In this document: positions 35,011-47,900 of the stretch, in pieces | Position numbering within the stretch: the stretch's first letter is position 1 | How the letters are laid out: each line of letters begins with the position of its first letter | Source of the DNA: Ramazzottius varieornatus | Lineage: Eukaryota > Tardigrada > Eutardigrada > Parachela > Ramazzottiidae | Direction: 5' to 3' | Length of the DNA: 64,000 nt | Assembly: GCA_001949185.1 (NCBI GenBank) | Contig: BDGG01000001.1 | Span: 4,019,624 to 4,083,623 of the forward strand | Notes under the pieces: model-generated | Seen by the model: the letters and a program-made list of their open reading frames with translations, nothing else | What the model was told of the DNA's origin: nothing | Database searches by the model: none | Program-made: the position numbers and the translations under genes

Positions 35011-38000
35011 ACGCGCAATGATTGATGACGTTGTCTGCCTTTGTCACTCCAGCGTGCGTTAAATGACGTTTAGATGGGAGAAGCGGATTAGACGTTGGGA
35101 CAAACGGGTCGGATAATGATAGTTGCGAAGAAGGTAAACTCCTCCGACCAGTTAATTATGCCTTCGTACAGCCTTGATGAATATCTCTCACTGGCCTGCA
35201 AAGAGATAAATGGAATATGCAAACTGGAGGAGAAATGTCAGATACAGACGGCGTACGGGTGTAGTTAGTAGCCACAGGCTCTCATAGCTGATACACCTAA
35301 CAATTTATCCTGCTCCTGCACAGAAGCCGGTATGATATCACACGGACGAGACGACATCTTTAATGGCTATCCATCACAACATTACATCCATCCCCCTCAA
35401 ATATGCGCCAGATGATGTATTTGTCTACTAACTGGACAAACAAGTCTCCGAATATCACCACGATATCTCGAGGTGTCATTCTCCAAAGGTTTGTTTCATT
35501 GTAACCTCCTTGACGTCAAAAAATGTGAGAGATTCAGAACGCCAGAGTGCGTCTTAAATAGAATCGAGGTACCTGGAACGAGAGTCCGCGGTCCAAGACT
35601 CTAATTTCTATTTTTATAGCACATACGCCTATACTATGCGGTATTCGCACGCAAAGTACGTTCAAAAAAGAAATTTTACGCACGCACGCGAAGTTTTTAT
35701 AAGACAAATTCACACATGTCCCAAAGACAAACGGAAGCCTGGCAGGATGTTCCCGAGCCGCAATTTGACATGCGACGTCTACAATAACAGTGTCGCACTT
35801 TCAGAACAAAACTGTTGAGACTGTCGTGGCTGATAGTTTATGTTTCAAGAGGAAACCAACGGTCAGAAATGTACACAAAGGAAGCATAAGGAAGGAAGGG
35901 ACAAGAAGCTGCATTTTACATCGTCAGCTTGCTCTTGCCGTCAGTAGCCAAGTTGCCCCTGAAAATTGTCGCTGCGTGTTTGGCAGCAAGTAGTGCCTCA
36001 TGGAATTTCTTTTGAGAAAGGAATTGTCGGTACGCCACTACCCAGTGTCCGAATAATGAAATCAGTGTCAAAAGGCCTGTTTGACACAAGTATTGCCTGG
36101 ACAATACAGATAAAGCCCCCGTAAAGAGACATCTACTCGATTCCCACAGTCATCGCAACCCATTAAGCTCCTTATTCATTCTTTCAAGTATGGATAAGTG
36201 ATGAAGAGAACGGCTGAAAAGGAAAACTAGCCAGCTACAAATAATCCTTACGATTACTAGCTGTCGATGAGGAACAGCGCGCGGGAAGTGGAAGCTTGAA
36301 GCTACCTTAAGTTAACCTGTTTTTTCCTCCGCCTAATTACGTCCGCCCTCACGTCCATCCTACCGTCACAGAATACATCGGTCCCAAACAATGGCTACTT
36401 AAACAGCTCCTGTCGAACTAACGTGTTCATTAAGCGCTGTTCTTTTGCTAACGCCGCCGAAAAAAATCTCGTCGGATCAGATCTCGGAAGAACTAAACGC
36501 AATGAACAGTCGCGATGTTAACCCAAGTATTTTTACAAACTAAAGAGATGGCGTCGGAGTTCTTAAAGATATTCGCAGAATGAAATTCCTCTGTTTGTGC
36601 ATCTCAGTTGATTACAGGAAAATATGTGGTCCCTAAAAAATGTAGATACACTTTGTTGTCTCGGGCAAACAAGATGAAGTAGTCAATGCAGTCGGCGTGA
36701 TAATCTCTTCCGTAAACTTGTCACTAGGCTGTTTGCCGTCGCCATGTCCGCTCTAGTACCTCTTGATAGACACGCTTGCAAACATTCGAGATCTATTGTC
36801 TAAAACCCAATATTTACAACTAATTAAATTAACATCTATCCTTGCTGTAACGTAAAGTCAAGAACGAAGAAGAGTCGTTTTCCGTATAACAGCTATTCTA
36901 AATTTTCCGTAAATTTTTTCTGCTCTAGGACCAACGGATATATCGTTGAATTTTACCGTAAAAAAGGGCATTGGCGCGCTGAGAAAATAAGTAGAATAAA
37001 CCAAGATGAGATTCCGCCCAAAGGTCAAATATCGAAGCACCTGTTGAATCAAGCACCCAGCCGAGAAATGTGCAAGAAAACATACGAGTGCTGGTAGACA
37101 ATGATCAGACGCTTATGAGAAGTATGATCAGATCGACTACTGTGAACTGGAATCACTTGATCAAATTTTGGAGCTTGGGCTTGTCGTCGCCGTGTACGAA
37201 ATCCGAGACGGGATGATCAAGGAAAAGTCTGTCCATCTGCAGTGTAGATAACGATTGTGATATGCCTTCCAATCCACAAGTTCACAGTAACATAATCTGG
37301 CCTCATTACAGACTATCATTAAGACGCGGGATCCATAACACTAAACAGGAATCGAGACACCGGCTAAGAATTTTCCCCCTTCGACGTCTTGCCCAGGACC
37401 AACTAGTTCTTGTTGTCTTGCCTATCTTGGCTGTTGCCGTTTGACGCGACGTTGGAGACGGACGACAGAAGGAGAAGAAATATATCGCTTTGTAATCTGG
37501 CCGTAAATCTCGGTACCGAACGCTGATTGATCATTAAGCCAAGAAGACAATGGCCACTTTTCAAGAGGGACCCAGCTATCTGTCACCGAGCTGAAATGCC
37601 TTAATATCCATGACCGGCTCCCGTGACCGCCACATCTCTTCATCTTTCTCAAGTTTCCTTCCTTGGCAAATTGAGGAAGAGCAGAGGAAATATCTTCACT
37701 CGCTTCTATTTCAACAGGTGCTTTGTGTGAAGAGAGTTCTCATCATTGTAGAACGAATAAATTTAGGATTCTAACAATGCCCTCGTTTTACTCCATGATT
37801 GTCCTTCGTCACGATATCAGTGCCGGATTGATGAGCGACGAGCTGTAAGTAAGGGCCTGACATGACTTCAACTCCCGCTCGAAATGCATGACTGCACCAA
37901 ATATGCACCGACTAGGGACAGTCGACTGACTACTGGTCAACATGAGGAACTCGTTAGCACATTTCGCGCATACTTCTGACAACCGATCGTTTCGTCGACC

Positions 38001-40432
38001 TACGCAATGGTATCGGTAAAACTCGGACAGGAAATTTTCTGATACTGGTCGAATTTTGTTTTGATTTTTCCTAAAATTTAAGGGAGCACTAGTACTAGTG
38101 GGCAAATGATTTGAACCAAATCCTCATCTCGAATAGCGCAAGTTCCCGTTGTCACTGGCTAGTAGTGCGCGCCTCTTGGGAGGACGAACTTGTTCATAGT
38201 CATTTGCCCACGTTCCATGTACGATAGGACCTGTTCTTGAATCTTGATGAAGCCTTCTTGTGGATAAATAAAGCTTGGAGAATCACGCCATGATTTTACA
38301 CTTTGAAATCCCTAAGGTTATTGTGGCCACCACGCCGGTCTTGACGTAATAACTTATCAAAGCCGAAGATGACCACATGGCACTTTGCTTTTGTAAGATG
38401 ATTACACATCAAAGTGCGATGATTACCCACATGAGCAACACGGACATGCACCACTGCCCACAGCTCGCACCCTTCTGCCCAAATATACAAGAACCAGAAA
38501 TATATAGCCCTGGACATGACCTGTGGTCAGCAGCGCCGACCAAAGACACAACGACAATGCCGTCATGCTTCATATGTCCATCACAATATCAATAGATAAT
38601 ATTGTGCAATGCAGTGCTTTCTTGTCATCAGATACGTCCGGTTTCGCTTAACCACCACCGATTCCTTCAGATAGCTCTTCTTGTCCCCGTCCGACCTTCC
38701 AGACGGTCTACAGATGTTCCATGTTCACCCGCGACATTCTCGCAAATGCACATGAAATACGAACGTCCTTAACCACAAGATATTCGTCGTAAAGAAATTA
38801 GGTCAATCAAGGCGTCAATGGTATTTTGGTCAATCGAACGTCAGACAAAGAAAAACCTGAAACTTTTGAGTGTGTCGTAATTGTAATCGCTATCTTATCG
38901 AAAATATCTAGCGAAGGAAACATTGTCAAACAATGGTTTTTACTACGTGGCTGCGCCATAACTTCGCACGTGGCAGAAAGCAAAACAAAGATTACGATGT
39001 GCCAACCATCTTTTTTTACAGCAGGCACCTGGAACCGAATGGCGCCTAGAGATCTAGCATATCCAGTCCGAAAATCAAAACAGGATTCATCACCACCAAT
39101 ACTTTCACAGCTACTATTTCGAAAAGAATTTTTTCAATTTTCGTTCAAGACTATTTCACTTGGAAGAGATCTGACCTGTCTGAAGCCACAGTGCCACGCC
39201 CAAGGAAAGTGAACGAGGTCCTGGCTGTCACTTTCATCACACATAAAATGCCGATGATTACCGAAAAGCTATTTAACGACAAAAAAATTGCAAACAGGTA
39301 AAAGAAGCCGAAGCAAAATTACCCGTCTAGAATGAAGAAGACACAGTTTAATTAGTCTAATTATACTGTGGGGGACATTGGCTAGCTTTGCCCTTGTTAG
39401 GCGGATTCGGAGGGAAGCCTTCCAGGAACTCCAGCAAGCGCGACAATTGCAACAAAGCCGTCAAATCGCTCCGGCCCTTACGACGAAGACAGGGAGGAAA
39501 GGTAAGAGGTGCCTACGCGAAAATAGACAAGCTGGGAAGATAGATGGGACTAGTCCAGGTAGAAGGTGCAATTATGCACAAATTCCTGACGGTTGACTGG
39601 CCAAGATTTATGTGGTATAAAGACATACATGAACGGGGGGCAGCGGTACTGTAAATACTAAATATGATCTGCCTGTGTCGGTACAAGTTTAAAAGAACGT
39701 GAAGATGATAAGTGTTTAAGATGGATTATAGATGCCAAACAAATCATTCTTCACAGCGGACAATCTCCCTGTGTTGCCCACTGTCCACTACGGCACCAAC
39801 CTATGCCTAATCACGGTGTGCTGCTGTCGTATTACGCCGGACACATTTCTCGGCCTTTGAAAGAAATACAAGACCTGCAGGGAAAATACTTCGGAAGCAA
39901 GAATGACCACTTTCAGGCATCATGCAAGCTTGCAAGGTATCATCAACCACGTCCATCACTCTTCCCGATAATCTGAAATATATTTCAACCTCTTGGTACT
40001 CCAAATGAAAAGTCCGAAAAGACGCAAAGTATCCATAAAACATTTTCGTCTCGAAAAGCTCGCTTTTTTCCCACTTGGCTTCAATTCAAATTCAAAGCTT
40101 CAATGCCCTTCCGACAAAGTTTCTCAGTGGTTTAAAAATATTACAGGCCTTGTCTGCTGAATATATGGCCAAAGGATCTTCGCGCTGAAAGGCGCCACTT
40201 ATAACCGATAGACATCTTCATAAAGAGCGCTTTTCTCTCCTTTCGAAAATCTGTTGAACGAGACATCAGATATGTTTGCTAAAAGCAAACTCACGACACG
40301 CGCACGCTGGACCAATACCTTTCCAAACATGAACTCATCAAATCCCTCTGACTACTCATACATGAAGTACCCGCCCAAATAACCCGGAAAAACGACACTT
40401 CTAAAAAATTTCAAAACGGAAAACTCTTTCTT
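35011..40432. other. Gene-poor stretch upstream of Ci/Gli
   Basis: No exon-like frames are supported across 5.4 kb. Foldback copy 8 lies at 38098-38211. The left part is 5' of Ci/Gli and may hold its regulatory DNA. I cannot point to individual sites. Confidence 0.45.
38098..38211. repeat. Foldback repeat copy 8, best preserved ends
   Basis: The termini GTGGGCAAATGA and TCATTTGCCCAC are perfect 12-base inverted repeats, extended by TTTGAAC / GTTCATA. The inner arms are diverged (GAATAGCGCAAG / GTGCGCGCCTCTTGG). Total length is 114 bases. Intergenic. Confidence 0.8.
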
Positions 40433-40957
40433 TCAAAATGGTTTACGGAAAAATGTCTTTCTTTTCCAATATGGTTTATGGAAAATGTTGATTCTTACCT
40501 GATGTGGCTGATAATGTCGTCCGTGCTCGGGCAGGTTCTTGGTACCAGGCTCCTCCGGCGGTTCGTCCAAAGGTCCAAAAGGAACGTGCGGAAGTGCTTC
40601 AATGAGAGTGTCATCTGCGAGTGGTTGGCAACAAGTGATAATATGATCAAGATGAGACGTCACATTCGAGAAGTCTGGCAAGAGCGAAAAGAATGGAATA
40701 ATCGTGCACAGACTTACTTGGAAGGGTGCGCAGGCGATGGCGATGACGAAAATGACAAACAGCTTCTTTCTGAGCTGTCCAAACGTTGTGATGCAGAAAA
40801 AGGAGGCGGTGCACAGTTCATCCCTTGCCAGCCATGGACCATGGACAATCATTCCGCCCAAAGAATAGAACTGGTTAGCAGTCTTCAAGGAATGCACAAG
40901 AGAGACAGTGGCAGCCGCAAGTACTGACCAAGACTGGTCAGCGTGCACAGAAGCCAT
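40433..40957 (-). CDS. Possible small membrane or secreted protein
   Basis: A 174-codon single frame begins MASVHADQSWSVLAAATVSL. It contains a strong hydrophobic segment (KKLFVIFVIAIACAPFQ) followed by a second (LCTIIPFFSLLPDF), then a polar tail with CCQPLADDT and EPPEEPGTKNLPEHGRHY. A TATA box lies about 57-66 bases upstream of the ATG. A possible 43-base intron would break the frame, so I keep it as one exon. No family is recognised, and the gene itself is uncertain. Confidence 0.4.
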   Translation of the reverse strand: MASVHADQSWSVLAAATVSLVHSLKTANQFYSLGGMIVHGPWLARDELCTASFFCITTFGQLRKKLFVIFVIAIACAPFQVSLCTIIPFFSLLPDFSNVTSHLDHIITCCQPLADDTLIEALPHVPFGPLDEPPEEPGTKNLPEHGRHYQPHQVRINIFHKPYWKRKTFFRKPF

Positions 40958-41013
40958 TTCTTCTGGCTGAGCTTCCGTGGGATGGCCTTCGTGTGAACAA
41001 CAGAGATGTAGGC

Positions 41014-41023
41014 GTTTATAACT
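41014..41023 (-). promoter_or_regulatory. TATA-like box
   Basis: GTTATAAACG on the - strand, about 60 bases before the ATG at 40957. Position fits a core promoter for the small - strand gene. Confidence 0.4.
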
Positions 41024-41705
41024 GGCAAGTTCGACCGGCTATTTTTGTCAAGGAATGGTGGAGAAGGAAGGGAGGGAGACCGAAAGACCTTCGCACTAAA
41101 CACGAACATTGTTTCCAGTCCAACAATTCATTGGAGAATAAAGTCTAATCATAACTGAGCATGGCATTTACACGTGAATCAACAAGTGGTGTCGGCAATG
41201 ACGATATGCCGGTACATTCCTGTACAAATATGCTCTTCACGGTTCGCTCATAAAGAAAAAGTATTGCTCCGCTCCCGAATGGGTTTTGCTATCGTTTCTA
41301 TGAGGTCTTTTGAAGAATAAATATTGTAATTGCTAGTATTGTTGTAATTATAAGTAAGCTCGCTTTGAAAGTCATGCCACCTGCATTCGAAGAAGACAAT
41401 ACGGCCGAGGAATACGTCGGTTCTTGATACCGCCCTCATCTTCGACCACTGGACGGAATCTTTCCGCTGACCGGAAGATATTTAACGGAAGGTAGAGTGA
41501 GCATCTTCCGAGTATGTTCTTTATTGGCCAAAGCTTAAAACTTAAACAAGAAGAAAATTAAGAGTGTTGCAAGAATTGCATGTCTCAGACCTTACCGTCG
41601 AAAAGAGGTTTGCAGTTCGAAAGGAATTTGATTGAACAAATGTAGCAACGCACTGACCTATGGACATGAACTGAAGAGCATCGAATACCATATTGAGGAA
41701 CTTCT

Positions 41706-44700
41706 TTAAGCTCCAACTTCCAGATCTTCGGTCGACTGCTGGTTTTCTTCGGCGACGGACTCGCTATTCGACGGCGCGGCGGGTTTCGCCGCTACATCAT
41801 CGACTTTCAGGAACCTTCGGATTTGGTCGGGAAGAAACTTCCACAATAGTTCGAAGAATTCCCTACAAAGAAAACAACAGAATTGAAAAACAGTTCTGTT
41901 TGGTTTAGGACATGATCAGGTCCACTACTTACCCAACTTCGTCCGATCTCGTTGCACTCGTCAGGTACACGCACACCTTGTCCGTCTCGCACTTGTTCTC
42001 CATGATCGTGACGTAGAACTCCAAGGTCACTTTCCCGAAAGTTTGTTTGTGCAGAAAGTCTCCGATACTCGCCTCCAAGCTCCACTCATCCTTTAAACTT
42101 CCAATTTTCATACCCTTGATAGCTGTCTTCCGGAAGTGTCTCCGCTTGTCCCAGCTGCGGCACTGCAGATGGCAGTGATAGTCGTTAAGGACAGGTCCAA
42201 GTTGCGGAATGGCCCGGTCGAAGGGAATCAAAGCTGCGTACGAAAAGGGCATTGTTAAGGTCGCGGATAACCAGATATAGTACGTAGCTGGAAACTGGGC
42301 GTCTCAGGCGAACAAACTCGAAAAGATCATTCTACCAAGTGGCGCACGCTTTCGACCAACAACAATGAGAGCGTGCGCCAGTTGGGAAAAGATCTTCTCA
42401 ACCTTGTTTGCCGAGCTCCCAACTGCAAAAAATATTAGAAATTGTCAACGGCAATGTGCCATTAAACCAAGTTTGAACGAATAATTAACCCCGATAGTAA
42501 AAAACATCCACTCGACAAGTGGATACTCACCGGCATCTTCCTCGCTTAGCTCGCGGACAAACTCGCACCGGAAGAAGTCTTCGAATATCCGCTTAGTGAC
42601 ATCCGCCACTTTTGGTATCCACTCTGCGAAAGGTGTCTTTGACTTGTGTGCTGAGATACTCACTGCGACAGGTATGGCCGGAAGACAGGATTCGGTGTAG
42701 TCTTTATCGAAAAGAGTGACCACGTTGAGTGGTATCCTTGAGAAGACAGCGACCTCCTGACGCATCCATTCTCGCATCTGTATGAAGGTGTGGAGGGAAA
42801 CGGACTTGGCAATGTTGTGGGCCATATCAAAAGGGTCTTGTAGATTGACGTATCGAATCCGGAAACCATCAGGAGGAATTTCGAAAGACTGGACGGGTAT
42901 CACTTCACCGGTGAAGGTGCTCATGACGTTCCTGGGGAAATCGAAGGACGCATAGTACGCGAAAAAATCCATGAGTAGTTGCGCTGCAATATCAAGTAAC
43001 ATAAATGAAAAGTCTGCAAGCTAAAACGCCATCTTTCACGAACGTGGATACCCGGGCGTGTGCTTGTAACATGATGATCAGGTATGCAGGTACAGAAAAG
43101 CTCACGGCTTGATCCATCATGTACCTCCCTACACAGAGGTAGGCGCAGACAATTGCGAGCAAGTATGCAGGTGCGTGCGTACGCCGAACAAAGAATTTAA
43201 GAAAACATCCAAGCTACCGTACAGGCGTTAGAAACCTACCGGGAGATCGCTGGTTGAGCGAAGCTGGGATCATTCGCGCAAGTGTTTGCAACTCTTGGAC
43301 AGGAAGGTCGAACGAGAACGATGAACCAGCCTGGTTCTCTGGGCTGGACTCGCCAGTTCGGTTCTTGTACTCATCTGACGATTCGATCCAAGCGATGATT
43401 TGCTCCGGAGAATGAACAACGACGGGCTTTGTGTTGGAAAGGAAAAACAGAAGCAGCATCGTCAGGGCGTACTTCGTGAAGCCCATGTCGCCCGTCAACT
43501 CCTTCGTATCTGCCCACCTTCTTATGGTGTAGACAAGAGGACGGATGCGGCTATCCATCATACTGTACAGAATGAGGAGACCAGTGTTCTGGAAAACCAA
43601 CCTAAAACCGAGCCCAAAATATCAAAAAATACTGGCAAAACGCACATGCGTTCCAGCATCTACACGGCGCAGAATACATACTTGCTGGAGAAAGAGACAT
43701 CGATACTCATGTTGGTTAAGCTTTGGTGTAACCTAAGGATGGGTGTTCGAGCTTCCGGTACGGCGAGAATGTTGTCCCATCGGTAGCTCTTGGACAGGTA
43801 CCGATGCAACTTCTCCATCAGTCTGAGAATCTGCTGCTTGGTGAACTTCTTGAGTTCTCCAGGTTCGTAAGGATGGTTGAAGAGCTGCGTCACGTTGTTA
43901 TTGTAGTAACCGATAGATTTTTCTCTCGGCTGCAAACAACGTTTCACTTTAGATGGAATTCCGACTGAAAAACTCGCTTACCTTACCGGAAATTCCTTCT
44001 GGGCTTCTTCCGAATCGAGATGGAGCTCCAAGTACGAGTCGATATCGGAACCTCGAACACCGAACGTATTGACCGATGAACCGTACATGCGGAGATCGCA
44101 TCGCCGGAAGATCTTTCGGAAGGACTGTTCGAGTTGGGATCGAATCTGTTCGCGTTGACGATACTCTTCCGAGTTGAGCTCGGCATTCTGCATCAGCAGA
44201 CTCATTTGCATAACCGGCTGCAACGATACCGCACACTAAGATAAACAACTGGGAGTGGAATGTTCGGAGGAGACTCACGTCGTTAGTGGAATTCAAGTAC
44301 GGCATCTGCCGAAGCAGCTTCTGGATCTGCGTCTCTTTCTTGTGCTGCGGTAAAGGTTTGTTCTGCTGAATAGGCAGCGGAAGCGGTTGATTTGGCAGGA
44401 TGTTGGAGTAAGTGTTATTTTGATGCAGATTATTAGGTCCAGGTTTCGGTTGAGGTGCGAAAACGGGAGCGCGAGTAGCCACTGGTCCACGGTAGAGAAT
44501 ATTGTTCGGTCCATTGTGAATGGCTGGGAAGTCGTGAGCATATGCGGAGCCGGGGACGATGGGGAGGTTGGCCACGATGGAGTAGGGAACTCCTCTGCCT
44601 CCCGACTGCGTCAGTATGCGAGCTGGAGTCTCGACGTCCATGGGGATATTTGGAGCGTATACTTTACCGTTGATTCTGCGAGGTTCGCAGTAGATTTCCA

Positions 44701-45217
44701 GATTATTAATGAGTATTTTCGCTTTGAGCGCGTCAAACGCAGAGTCACCTTCGACGAAGATCACGACTGCGGATCTACTCTAAAGGCATAACAAAATAAG
44801 TCCATCACGAAGGGGTGAATTCGACAAAACTGATACTCTTACGCTTTCTCTTTGGAAAATTTCTTGTATGCTTCCGAAGAGTCGGAAGGTGGTCGACAGC
44901 TGTTGAATAGTCACAGATGGCGGAACGTCGGGTATGAAGAGGGAACGTCGGTACTCGTCGATCTTGCGGTCCGATAAAGCAGGGCCGAAAGGAGGAGTTG
45001 GAGGACGGAAATCGAGCTGAGGTGGCTGATGCCCAAAGCCTGCAAAAGCAACATAACTAGATAACCTGCTCTGGCTGAAGATACCGACCTTGCATTCGGA
45101 AGCTAACGGAACCTACGAACACGTTCAGCAAGGCGCTGAGGCGGTATCCCTGTTCCGAATCCAGATAAGGTGAGATACTCCAAGGCCAGCTGCGTCCTAG
45201 GATCCACTGGATACATT
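41706..45217 (-). CDS. TUT1: TUT1 / Star-PAP type nucleotidyltransferase
   Basis: Nine exons join in frame to 855 residues: about 45217-45118, 45039-44843, 44779-44279, 44235-43987, 43929-43682, 43601-43240, 42983-42531, 42233-41933, and one ending at 41706. An RRM (about residues 58-125: RRSLFIPDVPPSVTIQQL, SAVVIFVEGDSAFDALKAK) precedes a polymerase-beta-like nucleotidyltransferase. That domain has GSSVNTFGVRGSDIDSYLEL (about 317-336; metal-binding Asp pair in DID) and the third Asp in NMSIDVSF (about 426). The central domain has RPLVYTIRRWADTKEL and GFTKYALTMLLLFFL. Family members add U or A tails to RNA 3' ends; TUT1 uridylates U6 snRNA and Star-PAP polyadenylates selected mRNAs in the nucleus. 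Length is close to the human protein, but I see no N-terminal C2H2 finger. Foldback copy 9 lies in the intron before the eighth exon. Confidence 0.88.
42307..42413. repeat. Foldback repeat copy 9
   Basis: Ends GGCGAACAAACTCG and CCTTGTTTGCC; arms CCAAGTGGCGCACGCTTTCG and GAGAGCGTGCGCCAGTTGG pair almost completely. It lies in a TUT1 intron. Confidence 0.85.
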
Positions 45218-45964
45218 GCTGATGCTGAGAGGGCTGGCGCCTGCCATTCCTAAAAGCTCCCAAACTCGAATCCTGACCACAGAGCAGACTGTCACTGTGC
45301 AGATGTCGCTTCGAAGTCTAGAATACAAAGGAAGCAAGTTGGAGAGGAAGGAGATAACACTTAACAGAATCTGATGGTAACGTGACAGTGCAAGATTACA
45401 GAAATCAAAATCAGCCAGCTGCGCGGCAGGTTTCAAATCAGACACGATGACGTCACCGCGCATTTAACAAATCGTTCGCTCAATTTGCTGATTGAGACCT
45501 GTGCGAAGTGCGGCTATGGGAGGCCTTGCAGTTCGTACTGTAAAGAGTCCCTTATTATAACTGCTCTCATTGTATCTTCCCGAAAATCTTCACTGACGAC
45601 GTGGAGTGGTCAGTCCGCGCTGAACTCTACGGTATGAATAATTTAAGAAGCATGGTCAGAAGAGATTTATCCGACTCTTACTCTTTGCGTGAAGCTCATC
45701 GTTAAGTATCGTAACAAATCAGCGAGTGGAAAGTGTTTGTCCCTTCTCACGCACAGCGCGATAGACAACAAAGGCTGGTTTCAAGTCTGTCTAACACGAT
45801 ATAAAATCCCGAAGTTTACTAAATGAAAGAAAAAACAACAAAGTGAAGCTAATGGAAAAAAGGGATTCTGTCAAGGTCGATCTGACTGCGCGCCCGCGCA
45901 AAGGAGAAGTAAACTGCAAGGCGCGACTGCGTGGAAGGTATCAAGGGTCTTGTGCGATTCACGT
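45218..45964. other. Intergenic stretch between TUT1 and the RRM/zinc-knuckle gene
   Basis: No coding exon seen. It holds 5' sequence of TUT1 and 3' sequence of the RRM gene; both genes are on the - strand. Confidence 0.5.
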
Positions 45965-47126
45965 CTAATAGCCACGGCCTCCACCGCCGCCACCAGCTTC
46001 AGTGCACTGAAAAATACAAAGAAAACAGTTACTAAATCATCCCCAAAATGAGAATTTGGTCAGAAGTCGCGGAAATGTTAGACCAAAAGTTCTACTTACG
46101 TCGCGAGAGATATGGCCAGGCTGGCCACACTTGTAGCTGCAAAACAGAAAAGACATTTAGATTAGCCCTATATCCCCCAAACTCAAACACGAGAAGCAGA
46201 ATATTCTTCGCGCTGAACTGATTTTTAGATCTGACGCACCACGAACGATCTCCCCCACCGCCTCGGCTACCACCTCCACCGTAGCCACCACCACCTCCAT
46301 ATCCGCCGCCTCCACGGCCACCTCCGTAACCTCCACCACCGCCGCCAGACTCGGTGCACTGCATAACAGGAAGAAACCAGCTGATTAATATCAGCAACGG
46401 AACAAGATGCCATCAAAAGTTGCGCAACTAGTAACTTACGTCTCGAGAGATGTGTCCGGGCTGGCCGCACTTGTAGCTACAAGGTAAGCAGGATCATCAG
46501 CACACTTCCACGAAATGCCAACTGAAAGTATTTAAAAGACCTTACCACGAGCGATCTCCCCCACCGGATCGACCGCCACCGCCGCCTCCGTAACCACCAC
46601 CACCATAGCCACCTCCATATCCGCCACCACCTCCGTATCCACCGCCGCCGCCACCGTATCCTAAAGAAAAGATGGCTCGGATCGAGGTAAAATACAGCAA
46701 TGTAGTTGAAGATGACCTGCGAAGCCTAAAGGCCAAGGTTTGCAGGGACTGAAAGGAAAATTTGAGCTTACCACCACGGCCGCCGCCACGACGATCTTCA
46801 CGGGGCTTGGCCCAGGCAACTCGCAAGCTTGAGCCGTTCAAGTCGGTGCCGCTAATGTTGGAGATAGCATTTTCAGCTTCAGTCTGGTCTTCGAAGACGA
46901 TGAATCCGAATCGAGGAGTCTGCTCGGCGTTGGACAGCCACAGTTCCTTGATTTGACCAACCTTATCGAAAGCGCCGCGAACATCATCTTCGCTGACACC
47001 ATCACCGATGCCTCCGACGTGCAGACGATATCCGCCGGACTTCTCATCACGCTGAGGTGTTCCAGCGTATCCACCACCGCCTCCGCTACGGCCGAACGAT
47101 CGTCCTCCACCATAGTCCGAGTCCAT
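45965..47126 (-). CDS. Glycine-rich RNA-binding protein with RRM and two CCHC zinc knuckles
   Basis: Six exons (47126-46772, 46660-46546, 46476-46440, 46358-46240, 46136-46100, 46006-45965) join in frame to 234 residues. An RRM (about residues 30-105) has YRLHVGGIG (RNP2) and FGFIVFED (RNP1). It is followed by Gly/Tyr-rich tracts and two zinc knuckles, each CYKCGQPGHISRDC. Each knuckle follows DRSW. The units Gly-rich exon plus 37-base knuckle exon occur twice with the same intron phases. Such proteins bind RNA or single-stranded nucleic acid in nucleus and cytoplasm, as RNA chaperones or splicing and translation regulators. It resembles RRM-GR-CCHC proteins of the CIRP/RZ-1 style. A TATA box sits at about 47402-47410. 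The upstream ATG in frame (47168) is possible, but the start at 47126 (MDSDYGGGRS) fits better. Confidence 0.88.
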
Positions 47127-47401
47127 TATGATGTTCTGCAAGATGCACATGAACCCACATTGCGACATCAGCCATTTTGACCGTGTAACTCGATGACACA
47201 GAATAACTCAGCGCGAACTTACCTTGTTTTTCGATGACCAACTGCAATCTGGACTCCTCCACAAGTTCTACCTGACGCAGCCGTTGGAACGATGCTGCTC
47301 CTCCGCAAGTAAACGACGAACACACTGGCTTCCCTGAAGGAAGCGAAACGCACGAGCTGACGATGATTCGAAAATGGTTTTTGAGGCCGGCTGCATCGAG
47401 G

Positions 47402-47410
47402 TTTTATATG
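47402..47410 (-). promoter_or_regulatory. TATA box of the RRM/zinc-knuckle gene
   Basis: ATATAAAAC on the - strand, about 280 bases before the start codon. A 5' leader with an intron would fill the gap (donor near 47221). Confidence 0.45.
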
Positions 47411-47900
47411 CGGCGTGATGGTGTAGGCGAGGCTAAAATTTTGGAATTTCCGGAAGTCTTTCGCCTCGCCGTCGTGCGTTACACCCGGCTCAAGCAGGGC
47501 CAATTTTACGGCCATGCGGGTAATTTGCTAGAGTTGCCCCGTAAGAACGACTGCTTGTTGTCAGAACGAGTACAGTGCTTTGCGATTATAAGCCGCACTT
47601 AGTACTCAATCCAAGTAGGTACTTGGTACTCATGACTCATAACTCATGATTCACACTCACGAGCTTGCGATAAGGGCAGTATAACGTCACGATAGACGTC
47701 ATGCGCGATTTCGCTCCTGAAAATCCTACTTTCGGAGCAATCAAAGTCATTTCGTCTTCTTCGAACTCTTCTGGATTCCGAATCTGCCACTAGTCTTCTT
47801 CATCTTCCTGAGGGAAAACCTGCGTTGATTTTTGGGATCAGTCGTTCAGCGTCGACACCGGATGTCAGATCTTCACTTCCAGCCGCAGGGTGCCAACAAG

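Noticed and set aside
44387-44791. 134-codon + strand frame
   Set aside because: Antisense to the TUT1 exon 44779-44279.
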